Source: Gammaproteobacteria bacterium
Lineage (GTDB): Bacteria; Pseudomonadota; Gammaproteobacteria; UBA9339
Assembly: GCA_023480665.1 (NCBI GenBank)
Contig: JAMCWR010000053.1
Coordinates: 1 to 61,978, forward strand
Reading direction: 5' to 3'
DNA length: 61,978 bases
Shown: piece after piece, positions 36,962 to 45,646 of the stretch
Layout of the letters: each line of letters starts with the position of its first letter
How positions within the stretch are numbered: position 1 is the stretch's first letter
Position numbers and translations under genes: made by a program
The notes under the pieces: generated by a model
What the model was told of the DNA's origin: nothing
The model's input: the letters and a program-made list of their open reading frames with translations, nothing else
Database searches by the model: none

Positions 36962-37336
36962 ATGGAATTTCAGCCAAAACAAGCAATTTATTTGCAAATC
37001 GCAGATCATATTTGTGAAAAAATATTGACGCGTGAATGGCAAGCTGACACAAAAATTCCATCAATCCGGGAAATTGCTGTAGATGTAGAAGTTAATCCAA
37101 ATACTGCAGCGCGGGCTTTTGTCTACTTAGAAAATTCCGCGATAATTTATAAGCAGCGCGGCGTAGGTTTTTATGTAGCCGCTGATGCAGTAGAAAAAAT
37201 TATTGCTTTAAAACGACAAATTTTTTTTACTGAAGATGCACCAAGATTTTTTAAATTGGCCGAACTATTAAAAATTAATTTTAATGAACTTTTAGAGCTG
37301 CATACTCAAAGCAAGCAAACTGGGGAGTCAAAATGA
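36962..37336 (+). CDS. GntR-family regulator, YtrA type
   Basis: A short 124-aa GntR repressor: winged helix-turn-helix (KQAIYLQIADHICEKIL...TKIPSIREIAVDVEVNPNTAARAFVYLENSAIIYKQRGVGFYV) plus a small C-terminal helical part and no large effector domain, which is the YtrA subfamily. The start at 36944 (GTG) would overlap the permease; ATG 36962 gives the family N-terminus. Its gene overlaps the next one by four bases. It is the probable ligand of the ACTGTACTA/TAGTACAGT dyad upstream of the operon. Confidence 0.88.
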   Translation: MEFQPKQAIYLQIADHICEKILTREWQADTKIPSIREIAVDVEVNPNTAARAFVYLENSAIIYKQRGVGFYVAADAVEKIIALKRQIFFTEDAPRFFKLAELLKINFNELLELHTQSKQTGESK

Positions 37337-38004
37337 AGGCAAGCAATAAAACCTTATTAGTAGTTGTAGCTGGCACAATAATATTGGCTGTAGCATTTGC
37401 CTTTGTAACTCATGCTCATGCAAAAATCAATGTATCCAGCAAACCAGTGCCAATTGCAAATTTTAGCGCAGTTGATTTACGTCTTGCATCTATTACTGAC
37501 ATAACGGTGGGCGATAAACCAAGTTTGGTGATTGAAGCTGATGCCGACGTTTTGCCATACATTGATGCCAGTATTTCTGGTGACACTTTATATATTGATA
37601 CTAAATCTGGGCTAAATTATCGATCTGCTCGCGATATTAATATCAAGATTGTTACGCCAGTTTTAAATAACTTAAGTTTGAGTGGCGCTGGCAGCATCAA
37701 TGTCAAAAATGTGCAGAGCGATGATTTTAAACTAGTGGTTCGAGGCTCTGGTGATGTAAAGATGCAGGGTACAGCAAAGAAATTCGAAGTGAATCTGCTC
37801 GGCTCTGGAAATATTAATACCAAAGCATTAATCGCAGATGATGTAACGATCAAATTACAAGGCGCTGGTGATGTGACAGTAACTGCAAAAAATCTACTTA
37901 ATGCAGATCTGTCAGGCATGGGGAATGTCAAATATTACGGCAACCCAAAAAGTGTAAACCAAGCGCTAAGCGGTATGGGAAATATTCAAGCAATGGGTGA
38001 ATAG
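37333..38004 (+). CDS. GIN-domain (DUF2807) exported protein
   Basis: A 223-aa protein with an N-terminal membrane or signal segment (TLLVVVAGTIILAVAFAFV) and a DUF2807 'head GIN' domain, which folds as a beta-solenoid. Six repeats of a G-x-G-[SDN]-[IV] motif can be read: GAGSINV, GSGDVKM, GSGNINT, GAGDVTV, GMGNVKY and GMGNIQA. It is translationally coupled to the GntR gene and probably acts with the ABC system in the periplasm, but what it binds is unknown. Confidence 0.8.
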   Translation: MKASNKTLLVVVAGTIILAVAFAFVTHAHAKINVSSKPVPIANFSAVDLRLASITDITVGDKPSLVIEADADVLPYIDASISGDTLYIDTKSGLNYRSARDINIKIVTPVLNNLSLSGAGSINVKNVQSDDFKLVVRGSGDVKMQGTAKKFEVNLLGSGNINTKALIADDVTIKLQGAGDVTVTAKNLLNADLSGMGNVKYYGNPKSVNQALSGMGNIQAMGE

Positions 38005-38387
38005 CGTAAAATCGGAGCCATGCTTTAAGTAGCTAGGGCTTAGAGTGTGGCTCCATTACGTCTCTCCTACATCTTTAACCCCCTCTAATTTAATCTGATC
38101 TAATGTGGCTAACAGATGCAGTTGATCCAGAAACTTTTATAACAACGAAGTTGTTGCCTATGAAAATCCTAACGCTAAAAACGTTCCCCAGCATTTTAAT
38201 TGCAGGATTTAGGTTAGTAGACCTAAATTAGCAATTTTTTTATTTCCCTTAACGCAGCCAGCGGTTATTAGACGCAGTTATAAATGACTCAATAATAAAG
38301 GGAAGCACTCTAATACACGGTATTTCTCTTATACTGAAAAGTGTTAAAATAAATTTGTCTCTAAGATAAATTCTAACCGGAAAAAAC
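38005..38387. other. Gene-free spacer with two hairpins
   Basis: GGAGCCA (38014-38020) pairs with TGGCTCC (38048-38054) just after the GIN gene, possibly its terminator though without a T-run. ATTTAGGT (38207-38214) pairs with ACCTAAAT (38221-38228) and is followed by a T7 run at about 38235, so it looks like a rho-independent terminator on the plus strand with no obvious gene before it. No coding sequence is visible. Confidence 0.45.
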
Positions 38388-39221
38388 ATGAAAAATACTT
38401 TAGCATTTTTTGAAGATTTTAAAATTCGCAGGGTTTATGACGAAAAGCAAGAAATATGGTATTTTTCTGTCATAGATATTATTGGCGCATTAACTAAACA
38501 AAAGAATTTTCAAACCACAAGGAAGTACTGGAATAAATTGAAAGAACGCCTTAAAAAGGAGGGAAATGAATCGGTGACAAAATGTCACCAGTTGAAAATG
38601 CGGGCTGAAGACGGAAAAATGCGACTAACAGATACAGCCGATCCAGAAACTTTATTAAGATTAATTCAATCAGTTCCAAGCCCATCTGCAGAGCCAATTA
38701 AACTTTGGTTGGCAAAAGTAGGTTATGAGCGAATGCAGGAAATTGCTGATCCTGAAAAATCGATAAATCGTGCAAGAGAAAATTGGAAAAAATTTGGTAG
38801 GAGTGAAAAGTGGATACAGCAAAGAATGATGGGGCAGGAAACACGCAATAAATTAACTGATTATTGGAGTAAGCACCAAATAACCAGAAAAGAGGAATAT
38901 GCAATACTTACTAATATTATTCATCAGGAATGGTCTGGTATTTCAATTAAAGAGCATAAGATTTTAAAAGGGTTGAAATCACAAAATTTACGTAACCACA
39001 TGACTGAGGCTGAGCTTATCTTTACTGCATTGGCAGAATTGTCTTCTCGGCAAATTGCTGAAACTATAAATGCAAAAGGAATGGTCGAAAATAAAATCGC
39101 GGGGGTTAAAGGTGGTAGAATTGCCAAAAAGGCTAAACTTGAGCTTGAAGCTGAATCTGGTAAAAAAGTAGTTTCTAAAGAAAATTATTTGTTACCAAAA
39201 ATAGTGGAGTTAGATGATTAG
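38388..39221 (+). CDS. BRO-N/antirepressor-like protein
   Basis: A 277-aa protein with an N-terminal BRO-like domain (FEDFKIRRVYDEKQEIWYFSVIDIIGALT...ARKYWNKLKERL pattern, though here KQKNFQTTRKYWNKLKERL) and a helical C-terminal part (ITRKEEYAILTNIIHQEW...LRNHMTEAELIFTALAE) ending in a Lys-rich tail. This architecture is widespread as a standalone gene in bacteria and in phages, where BRO-N proteins act as antirepressors or DNA-binding proteins; the cellular role is unclear. Single gene, ATG with AAACCGGAAAAA region upstream, no phage genes nearby. Confidence 0.75.
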   Translation: MKNTLAFFEDFKIRRVYDEKQEIWYFSVIDIIGALTKQKNFQTTRKYWNKLKERLKKEGNESVTKCHQLKMRAEDGKMRLTDTADPETLLRLIQSVPSPSAEPIKLWLAKVGYERMQEIADPEKSINRARENWKKFGRSEKWIQQRMMGQETRNKLTDYWSKHQITRKEEYAILTNIIHQEWSGISIKEHKILKGLKSQNLRNHMTEAELIFTALAELSSRQIAETINAKGMVENKIAGVKGGRIAKKAKLELEAESGKKVVSKENYLLPKIVELDD

Positions 39222-39261
39222 ATAATGGATCCAGGGCAAAACCATTTTAAAAACACCTTAC

Positions 39262-39290
39262 TTGACACCCACAAGTTTTCGCAGTACAAA
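39262..39290 (+). promoter_or_regulatory. Promoter candidate for the formate dehydrogenase operon
   Basis: TTGACA (39262-39267) and TACAAA (39285-39290) are 17 bp apart, about 33 bp before the ATG at 39324. The -35 is perfect; the -10 matches four of six bases. Confidence 0.45.
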
Positions 39291-39323
39291 ACATTATTAT
39301 TTTTATTTGAAGAGAGCTAGAAC

Positions 39324-40157
39324 ATGGCACAAAATTTGGTAGATTATCTACCCTTTCCTTGTAAAGTAACCAGCATTACAGATTTAACTGCCCAAGAAAA
39401 ATTATTCCGTTTTGAAAGAATTGATGGCAAACCTTTTAATCATCGGCCTGGCCAATTTATGCAAGTTTCTATTGTTGGTATTGGTGAGGCACCAATTTCT
39501 GTTTCATCTTCATTAACGCGTGGCTCATATTTAGAAATGGGCGTACGCAAAATTGGTGCGTTAACCACAGCGATGCATGAGCTCAATGTTGGCGACAAAC
39601 TTGGTATGCGCGGAGCTTTTGGCACTTGGTTCCCATTAGAAGAATTGCGCGGCAAAGAGTTGATTTTAATTGCGGGTGGTTGTGGTCTTGCGCCATTGCG
39701 TTCATTAATTCAATACGTAGAAGATAGGCCAAAAGAATTTGCCAAAGCCACCATTGTGTATGGTGCAAAGTCACAAGATGATGTTTTATATAAAAATGAG
39801 ATTTACAACTGGCAATATGGCACAACTTTTGATTGTTTATGTACAGTTGATGCGGTTAAAACTGGAACATGTTGGGATGGTAACGTTGGGTTAATCACAA
39901 CACTCATCCCGAAGCTTTCTTTTGATAGCAAAAATACAGTTGCAGTAATTTGTGGGCCGCCAATCATGTACAAATTTGTTCTACAAGAATTATTTAAAAA
40001 GGGATTAACACCGGAAAACATCGTAGTTTCTCTCGAGCGCCACATGAAATGCGGCGTTGGTAAATGCGGCCATTGTACAATTGATCATTTATATTGTTGC
40101 ATGGATGGGCCGGTATTTTGGTTATCACAAATTAAAGATGTAGCAAATGCACTATGA
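39324..40157 (+). CDS. FAD/NAD(P)-binding 2Fe-2S subunit of the formate dehydrogenase module
   Basis: A 277-aa ferredoxin-NAD(P)H reductase-fold protein of the HydG/AsrB/PyrK type. It has an FAD domain (RPGQFMQVSIVG, APISVSSS), a nucleotide domain (LILIAGGCGLAPLRSLI) and a C-terminal 2Fe-2S site with C243, C248, C251 and C258 or C259. Such subunits exchange electrons with NAD(P)H. The stop overlaps the ATG of the molybdenum subunit by four bases, so they are translated together. With the next two genes it would form a soluble formate:NAD(P)+ oxidoreductase; cofactor preference (NAD or NADP) cannot be read reliably. Confidence 0.85.
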   Translation: MAQNLVDYLPFPCKVTSITDLTAQEKLFRFERIDGKPFNHRPGQFMQVSIVGIGEAPISVSSSLTRGSYLEMGVRKIGALTTAMHELNVGDKLGMRGAFGTWFPLEELRGKELILIAGGCGLAPLRSLIQYVEDRPKEFAKATIVYGAKSQDDVLYKNEIYNWQYGTTFDCLCTVDAVKTGTCWDGNVGLITTLIPKLSFDSKNTVAVICGPPIMYKFVLQELFKKGLTPENIVVSLERHMKCGVGKCGHCTIDHLYCCMDGPVFWLSQIKDVANAL

Positions 40158-42196
40158 ATAAAAAAACTTTAACAACTTGTCCTTATTGTGGCGTCGGTTG
40201 CAATTTTTATTTAGTGGTTGATGAAAAAGATCAAGCAATCGCAGTTGAAGCAAGTTCGGGTAGCCCGGTGTCTCGAGGGCAGCTTTGTATTAAAGGTTGG
40301 AATGCTTATCAATTTGTCAATCATGCCGAGCGTCTGCAAACTCCATTAATTCGTCGCAATGGTAAGTTAGTTGCAGCGAGCTGGGATGAAGCACTGGATT
40401 TAATTGCCAACAAACTTGCGTTTATTCGCGAAAAATATGGCAACGATGCCCTGATGTTTTTTTCTTCAGCCAAAGTTACTAATGAAGAAAATTATTTAAT
40501 GATGAAATTGGCGCGCGCTGTATTTAAAACAAACAATGTCGATCATTGTGCCCGCCTTTGCCATGCTTCAACTGTTGCAGGCCTTGCCGCAACATTTGGT
40601 TCGGGGGCGATGACCAATTCAATTGATTGCATGGAAAATGCAGATTGTGTTTTGATTATTGGTTCAAACACCACCGAGCAGCATCCATTAATTGGCACCC
40701 GTGTTATTCGCGCTAAACAAAAAGGCGCAAAAGTAATTGTGGTAGATAATCGCACTATTCGTTTAGCTAAGCTCGCCGATCTGCATATTAAATTTGCTAA
40801 TGGCACTGATGTCGCATTTTTAAATGGTTTGATGCATATAATATTAAGCGAAAATTTAGAAAACAAATCTTTTATCAAAGAGCGCACAGAAAATTTTACT
40901 GAACTTGAAAGCGTGATAAAAGATTATCCACCTGAAAAAGTTGCTGCGCTTTGTGACATCAGCAAAGAAGAGTTAATTAATTGCGCCAGAATGTATGCAA
41001 CGGCAAAAAGTGCCGCAATCATTTATTCCATGGGAATTACGCAGCATATTCATGGGGTAGATAACGTAAGAAGTGTGGCAAATTTAGCGATGTTGACTGG
41101 GAACTTAGGCAAAGCTGGCGCTGGAGTAAACCCGTTACGTGGGCAAAACAATGTGCAAGGTGCCTGCGATATGGGTGCTTTGCCAGGTGTTTTTTCTGGT
41201 TATCAAGGAGTAACTGATGCGGCAATTCGCGAAAAGTTTGCGCGCGCGTGGCAAGTAGAAAATCTTCCAGAAAAGAGCGGGCATACTGTTACTACAGCAA
41301 TGGATGCAGCAGGCACTGAGCTGAAAGCGTTTTATATTATGGGCGAAAACCCAGTTATTTCTGACCCAGATCAACATCATGTAAAAGAAGCGCTAAGCAA
41401 GCTGGATTTTTTAGTGGTGCAAGATATTTTTCTTACCTCCACAGCAGAATTTGCGCATGTAGTTTTGCCAGGTGTAACTTATGCAGAAAAAGATGGCACA
41501 TTTACTAACACAGAACGCCGCGTGCAACGCATTAGAAAAGCAGTTACGCCAATTGGCAATGCAAAAGCTGATTGGGAAATTTTGGGCGAAGTTGCTAAGC
41601 GCTTTGGTTATCAAAACATGCAGTATCAAAACCCCGGCGAAATTTTAGCGGAAATTGCTGCAGTTACTCCAAGTTATGCTGGGATAAATTTTATGCGTCT
41701 TGATCAAGGAGGTTTACAGTGGCCATGCCCAGCTGCAGATCACCCAGGCACGCCGATTTTGCACATCGGGAAATTTACGCGCGGCCTTGGCAAATTTATA
41801 CCGGCTCAATATTTGCCTCCTGCAGAATTACCTGATGCTGAATACCCGCTTTTATTATCAACCGGGCGTTGTTATTTTCATTACCACACTGGCACAATGA
41901 CAAGGCGCACCAGGCTCCTAGAACGCGAAGAGCATTTCCCGTATGTTGAAATTAATTTTGCTGATGCAATAGAGTTGAATATTCGTGATCGCGAATGGGT
42001 AGAGCTTGAAACTCGGCGCGGGAAAATAAAAGTAATGGCGCGAGTAACAAAAGCTATAGAAAAAGGCGTATTATTTATGCCGTTTCATTTTGCGGAAGCT
42101 CCAGCAAATGCGTTAACGATAAATGCCCGCGATGCGATTGCACAAATCCCAGAATATAAAATTTGTGCGGCACGTATTATTAAAATTATTGTTTAA
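40154..42196 (+). CDS. fdhA: Formate dehydrogenase alpha (molybdenum or tungsten) subunit
   Basis: A 680-aa molybdopterin oxidoreductase of the FdhF type. The N-terminal 4Fe-4S site is C9-x2-C12-x3-C16...C45 with LCIKG after it. The active-site ligand is C136 in DHCARLCHAST, followed by the catalytic H137, in place of the selenocysteine of E. coli FdhH. Other signatures are ADCVLIIGSNTTEQHP, IYSMGITQHIHGVDNVRS, NPLRGQNNVQGACDMG and the C-terminal GRCYFHYHTGTMTRR. At 680 aa there are no extra ferredoxin domains, so electrons must leave through the two neighbouring subunits. No Tat signal is present, so it is cytoplasmic. Confidence 0.92.
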   Translation: MNKKTLTTCPYCGVGCNFYLVVDEKDQAIAVEASSGSPVSRGQLCIKGWNAYQFVNHAERLQTPLIRRNGKLVAASWDEALDLIANKLAFIREKYGNDALMFFSSAKVTNEENYLMMKLARAVFKTNNVDHCARLCHASTVAGLAATFGSGAMTNSIDCMENADCVLIIGSNTTEQHPLIGTRVIRAKQKGAKVIVVDNRTIRLAKLADLHIKFANGTDVAFLNGLMHIILSENLENKSFIKERTENFTELESVIKDYPPEKVAALCDISKEELINCARMYATAKSAAIIYSMGITQHIHGVDNVRSVANLAMLTGNLGKAGAGVNPLRGQNNVQGACDMGALPGVFSGYQGVTDAAIREKFARAWQVENLPEKSGHTVTTAMDAAGTELKAFYIMGENPVISDPDQHHVKEALSKLDFLVVQDIFLTSTAEFAHVVLPGVTYAEKDGTFTNTERRVQRIRKAVTPIGNAKADWEILGEVAKRFGYQNMQYQNPGEILAEIAAVTPSYAGINFMRLDQGGLQWPCPAADHPGTPILHIGKFTRGLGKFIPAQYLPPAELPDAEYPLLLSTGRCYFHYHTGTMTRRTRLLEREEHFPYVEINFADAIELNIRDREWVELETRRGKIKVMARVTKAIEKGVLFMPFHFAEAPANALTINARDAIAQIPEYKICAARIIKIIV

Positions 42197-42205
42197 TTAA
42201 CTAAA

Positions 42206-43210
42206 ATGAAAATCATGAAAGCATATACTGAAAATGAATTACACACATTTTTTAAAAGTTTAACTGCTGATTATTCTGTGCAAGTGCCGGTTAAATTGCA
42301 TGATGGTACGCGCACTCTTGGGGAGTTAGACTCAGGGGATTTAACATTGGCTGGTGGTGCTTTGCCAATGAGACCAACCAGTGTTTTTGCGCCATATCAA
42401 GAAGTTGTTTTAACTTTCAAAGAAAAGAAAACTGAAACAACAAAAGAAACGTGGCCGATATTTGTCGTTGGTTTTACCGCGGAAGACGCAGACTGTTTAG
42501 AATATATCGATAAATTTTATAGTAAAAATTATGTGGATTTCCCCTATTTCAATAAACGCCAAAATGCTGTGGTAGTGTGTGTTACTGGTAAATGTGGTGC
42601 TGCTGGTGAATTATTAAAAATTGCAAATGGTAAATGTGATTTCGAATTAATTGCGCTTGGCAATGGTGAATATATTCCTGTTGCTTATTCTGATCCTGGG
42701 AAAAATTTAGTGGCAAAAATTTCTGGTGGCAAAGAAGTTTCTTCTGACACCTTAGATAAGTTAAAAAGCGCAGCAGAAAAATTATCTCAAGAAGATACCG
42801 AGATGTTACAAAAAGTTTCTGCATTAATTTTAGCAAATAAAGTTCCAGACGAGTTTTGGCAGACGATTTCAGATCGTTGTATTTCTTGTACCGCATGCAC
42901 TTTATGTTGCCCAACTTGCACTTGTTTTGATGTGTTTGATCGAAAGTCGCTTTTGCATAAAAATATCGAACGCGTGCGTCTGCGTGATTCATGTTTATTA
43001 GATGGTTTTATGCGTGAAGCGAGCGGGCATAACCCGATGGCAAAAGAATCTCAGCGCACGCGTCGCCGCATTCATCACAAGTTAGCCGCTGATGTTAAAC
43101 GTAACGGAGTTATCACCTGCTTCTTGTGTGGCCGCTGCGATAAAGTTTGCCCAAGCAATATCGGCATCAAAAGTGTATGCCGCGAACTTTTAAAATATGT
43201 GGGCGCGTAA
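42206..43210 (+). CDS. 4Fe-4S electron-transfer subunit (HydB/AsrA-like)
   Basis: A 334-aa protein with two C-terminal cubane motifs: C-ISC-TAC-TLCC-P near residues 225-236 and C-FLC-GRC-DKVC-P near 308-320. The N-terminal two thirds (PVKLHDGTRTLGEL, MRPTSVFAPYQEVVLTF, FVVGFTAEDADCLEYIDKFY) resemble the beta subunits of sulfhydrogenase and anaerobic sulfite reductase. It would wire the molybdenum subunit to the flavin subunit. It starts nine bases after fdhA; a second ATG at 42215 is possible. Confidence 0.85.
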   Translation: MKIMKAYTENELHTFFKSLTADYSVQVPVKLHDGTRTLGELDSGDLTLAGGALPMRPTSVFAPYQEVVLTFKEKKTETTKETWPIFVVGFTAEDADCLEYIDKFYSKNYVDFPYFNKRQNAVVVCVTGKCGAAGELLKIANGKCDFELIALGNGEYIPVAYSDPGKNLVAKISGGKEVSSDTLDKLKSAAEKLSQEDTEMLQKVSALILANKVPDEFWQTISDRCISCTACTLCCPTCTCFDVFDRKSLLHKNIERVRLRDSCLLDGFMREASGHNPMAKESQRTRRRIHHKLAADVKRNGVITCFLCGRCDKVCPSNIGIKSVCRELLKYVGA

Positions 43211-43284
43211 ATCAGATGCTCGCAAACGTAGCGTGCAAGTGCGGCCCAATATTTTTTCTTGCGCACAATTTTTTATAAACAAAT

Positions 43285-44457
43285 ATGCTGAAAAAAAGCC
43301 ATAAAAACGCCGCAATAACATTAGTTATAATTCTTGGGGTTGTCAGTTTTCTTGCTGACATGACTGTCGAAGGTGCAAAAAGTATTACTGGCGCATTCTT
43401 GGCATTGCTTGGTGCAAATGCATTTATCGTTGGTATAGTTGCTGGTGCAGGTGAATTTATTGGTTATGCGTTAAGATTATTTTCTGGATATCTTGTCGAT
43501 AAAACTGCGAATTATTGGTTATTTACTTTTTTTGGCTATGCTTGCAATTTAATTGGTTTGCCGCTTCTTGCTTTCACTGGGAATTGGCGAACTGCTGCGT
43601 TCCTCATTATTTTGGAACGCGTTGGCAAAGCCCTCCGCACTCCAGCGCGCGATGCGATGCTTTCGCACGCGAGCCATAGCATTGGCCGAGGTTTTGGTTT
43701 TGGCTTGCATCAAACTTTTGATCAGTTGGGCGCAATGCTTGGTCCGCTCATTGTAACCTTGGTGTTATTTTTAAAAGGTAGTTACCGTGATGGTTTTGCT
43801 ATATTATTTATCCCCGGGTTTTTAGCAATCGTATCTTTAATTGTTGCGAGCAGAATATATCCTACGCCGCAAGATTTAGAAACTTCGCAAATTACTACAC
43901 CAACGAAAAATCATACCAACGCTACATTTTGGATTTATTTATTAGCGAGCGCTTCACTTGCTGCAGGTTTTGCGGATTTTCCGATAATCGCCTATCACTT
44001 CGAAAAACACGCGATTTTGAGTGCAACATTAATTCCGTTTTCATACGCAGTTGGTTTGGGCGTTAGTTCAGCTTCGGTATTATTTTTTGGCAAACTCTAC
44101 GATCGGCTTGGTTATGTGGTATTAATTATTACCACAGTTATCGCCGCATTTTTCCCAATTTTTGTTTTTTTCGGCGGCACTGCACTTGCTTTTTTTGGCA
44201 TGTTTTTATGGGGCATAGGCACCGGCGCGCAGAGTTCGCTTTTAAAAGCAATCATTGGTGATATTATCCCTAAGGAAAAACGCGGACGCGCCTATGGCAT
44301 ATATAACGCTTGTTTTGGCCTAGCCTGTTTTATCGGCAGCGCCTTGATGGGATTTTTATATGATATTTCACTTTTTTGGCTCGTCGTATTTTCAATATTT
44401 ATGCAATTCTTATCGGTCATAATTTTTCTCGTCGCCGGAATCCGCCGCGCAAAATAA
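43285..44457 (+). CDS. MFS transporter
   Basis: A 390-aa polytopic membrane protein with about twelve hydrophobic segments and the major facilitator hallmark between the second and third helices and in the GRVGKALRTPARDAMLS region (ERVGKALRTPARD), a motif shared by a subgroup of uncharacterised bacterial MFS proteins. A second helix-loop motif is GAQSSLLKAIIGDIIPKEKRGRAYG near residue 315. It follows the Fe-S subunit by 74 bp and may be co-transcribed; formate or oxyanion transport is possible but not supported by any motif. Confidence 0.85.
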   Translation: MLKKSHKNAAITLVIILGVVSFLADMTVEGAKSITGAFLALLGANAFIVGIVAGAGEFIGYALRLFSGYLVDKTANYWLFTFFGYACNLIGLPLLAFTGNWRTAAFLIILERVGKALRTPARDAMLSHASHSIGRGFGFGLHQTFDQLGAMLGPLIVTLVLFLKGSYRDGFAILFIPGFLAIVSLIVASRIYPTPQDLETSQITTPTKNHTNATFWIYLLASASLAAGFADFPIIAYHFEKHAILSATLIPFSYAVGLGVSSASVLFFGKLYDRLGYVVLIITTVIAAFFPIFVFFGGTALAFFGMFLWGIGTGAQSSLLKAIIGDIIPKEKRGRAYGIYNACFGLACFIGSALMGFLYDISLFWLVVFSIFMQFLSVIIFLVAGIRRAK

Positions 44458-44490
44458 AACTTTTTTACGGTAACTGTGATAAAAAAGTTT
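44457..44490. terminator. Hairpin terminator after the MFS gene
   Basis: AAACTTTTTTA (44457-44467) pairs perfectly with TAAAAAAGTTT (44480-44490), starting at the stop codon of the MFS gene; the stem is A/T-only and is followed by TTTTA. Modest stability makes it a weak terminator. Confidence 0.45.
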
Positions 44491-44540
44491 TTAGCGAAAC
44501 AATCTTCGGCGTTTGCAGTTGAAAGTAATGGTTTTTATTA

Positions 44541-44604
44541 CGACCAAATTTACACGCATGTCAAAATAGTCTTGACTATTTTGACATGCGTGTAAATTTG
44601 GTCG
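44541..44604. repeat. Perfect 30-bp palindrome with 4-base loop
   Basis: Bases 44541-44570 and 44575-44604 are exact reverse complements around the loop CTTG, starting CGACCAAATTTACACGC. It lies in the gap between the MFS gene and the DUF1016 fragment. It is long and perfect for a terminator and is not preceded by a matching gene end nearby. The 44605-44776 remainder shows nothing. Confidence 0.7.
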
Positions 44605-44776
44605 GAGCGAAGCTGTTCCCTATTCCCTACCGCCCCGGGTATTTCACGGTATTGTTTGTTTAATTATTTTTGATAAAAATTATGAGGTTTTTCTGTAAGC
44701 TCAATAAATAAAAATTTAAAGTAACAGCTAATAAATCAAATGATAAAAAATAGCGTTTATTGTAGGGGTGTAGCAT

Positions 44777-45567
44777 ATGACAAAAAAAGCAAAAATTATT
44801 TCTACAAAACAACAAAATACTGTTTTACATTTGGATCAAGAATACAAATATTTATTTGCTGAAATAAAAACTAAAATTCAAACTAGTCGTCTCCAAGCAA
44901 CATTGGCGGTTAACTGTGAAGTTATTTGGCTGTATTGGTTTATTGGCAAAAGAATTATTGAAAAACAATCTGAAACCAACTGGGGCGATAAATTATTAGA
45001 AACACTATCTAATGATCTTCAGCAATCGTTTCCTGGGACATATGGTTTTTCCAAGACAAACCTTAAATATATGAGGATTTTTGCGCATCTTTACCCAGAT
45101 GGATTTGGTCAGCACTTTGTTGACCAATTGCCTTGGGGCCATGTTATGCTGTTAATTCAACGAGTAAAGGATGGAGCTGTTCGTGATTGGTACATCACGC
45201 AAGCTATCGAAAATGGTTGGTCGCGTTATGTGTTGGAAGATCAAATCAAACAAAATCTATATCAACGGCAAGCAATCGATAAGCATAAAACTACAAATTT
45301 TTTATCTAAATTGCCATCATCTTTATCTCAACTCGCACAGGACATGGTAAAAAGTCCTTATAATTTTGATTTTTTAGGTTTGCACGATCAAGCACATGAA
45401 AGAGAGATTGAATTTGCATCTGTGCAACACATTACTAAATTTATGCTTGCCTTGGGAAAGGGGTTTGCATTTGCAGGAAACCAAATTCCCATTGTAATAG
45501 ACGAGCAGGAATTTTTTATTGATATGCTCTTTTACAATTATATTTTACGGAGCTTTGTGATATGCGA
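44777..45567 (+). pseudogene. DUF1016 (YhcG-type) nuclease, 5' part, interrupted
   Basis: About 264 residues of a PDDEXK nuclease domain-containing DUF1016 protein: N-terminal YKYLFAEIKTKI...GKRIIEKQ, WGDKLLETLSNDLQQSFPG, GFSKTNLKYMRIF, QLPWGHVMLLI, YDFLGLHDQ-like FDFLGLHDQAHERE and the nuclease strand EFFIDMLFYNYILRSFVICD. Beyond that the reading frame continues into foreign sequence and stops at 45610. The missing remainder is at 51528-51811. The RIT element insertion at this point is described separately. Confidence 0.85.
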
Positions 45568-45597
45568 TTTGTTATGTTGTGCACAACATAACAAATC
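45566..45597. repeat. 32-bp perfect palindrome at the left element end
   Basis: GATTTGTTATGTTGTG followed by its exact reverse complement, with no spacer. The half GTTATGTTGTG resembles the end of the 27-bp terminal inverted repeat (TTAGTTATGTTGT), so it looks like an extra, opposed copy of the element's recombinase-binding core at the left end. No equivalent is found at the right end. Confidence 0.7.
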
Positions 45598-45623
45598 ATA
45601 TGTTGCGTAGTTAGTTATGTTGT
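45597..45623 (+). repeat. Left terminal inverted repeat of the RIT element
   Basis: 27 bases beginning CATATGTTGCGTAGTTAG that are the exact reverse complement of 51501-51527. Confidence 0.85.
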
Positions 45624-45646
45624 CTTCATCACCAAAACCAGCATTA

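Noticed and set aside
38388..39221. Start of a prophage
   Set aside because: The BRO-N gene stands alone; no integrase, capsid or lysis genes lie nearby.
40154..42196. Selenocysteine formate dehydrogenase
   Set aside because: The active-site codon is TGC (C136), not TGA, and the frame is continuous.
44777..45610. Intact 277-aa DUF1016 protein
   Set aside because: The last 14 codons are element sequence and the conserved C-terminus lies at 51528-51811.
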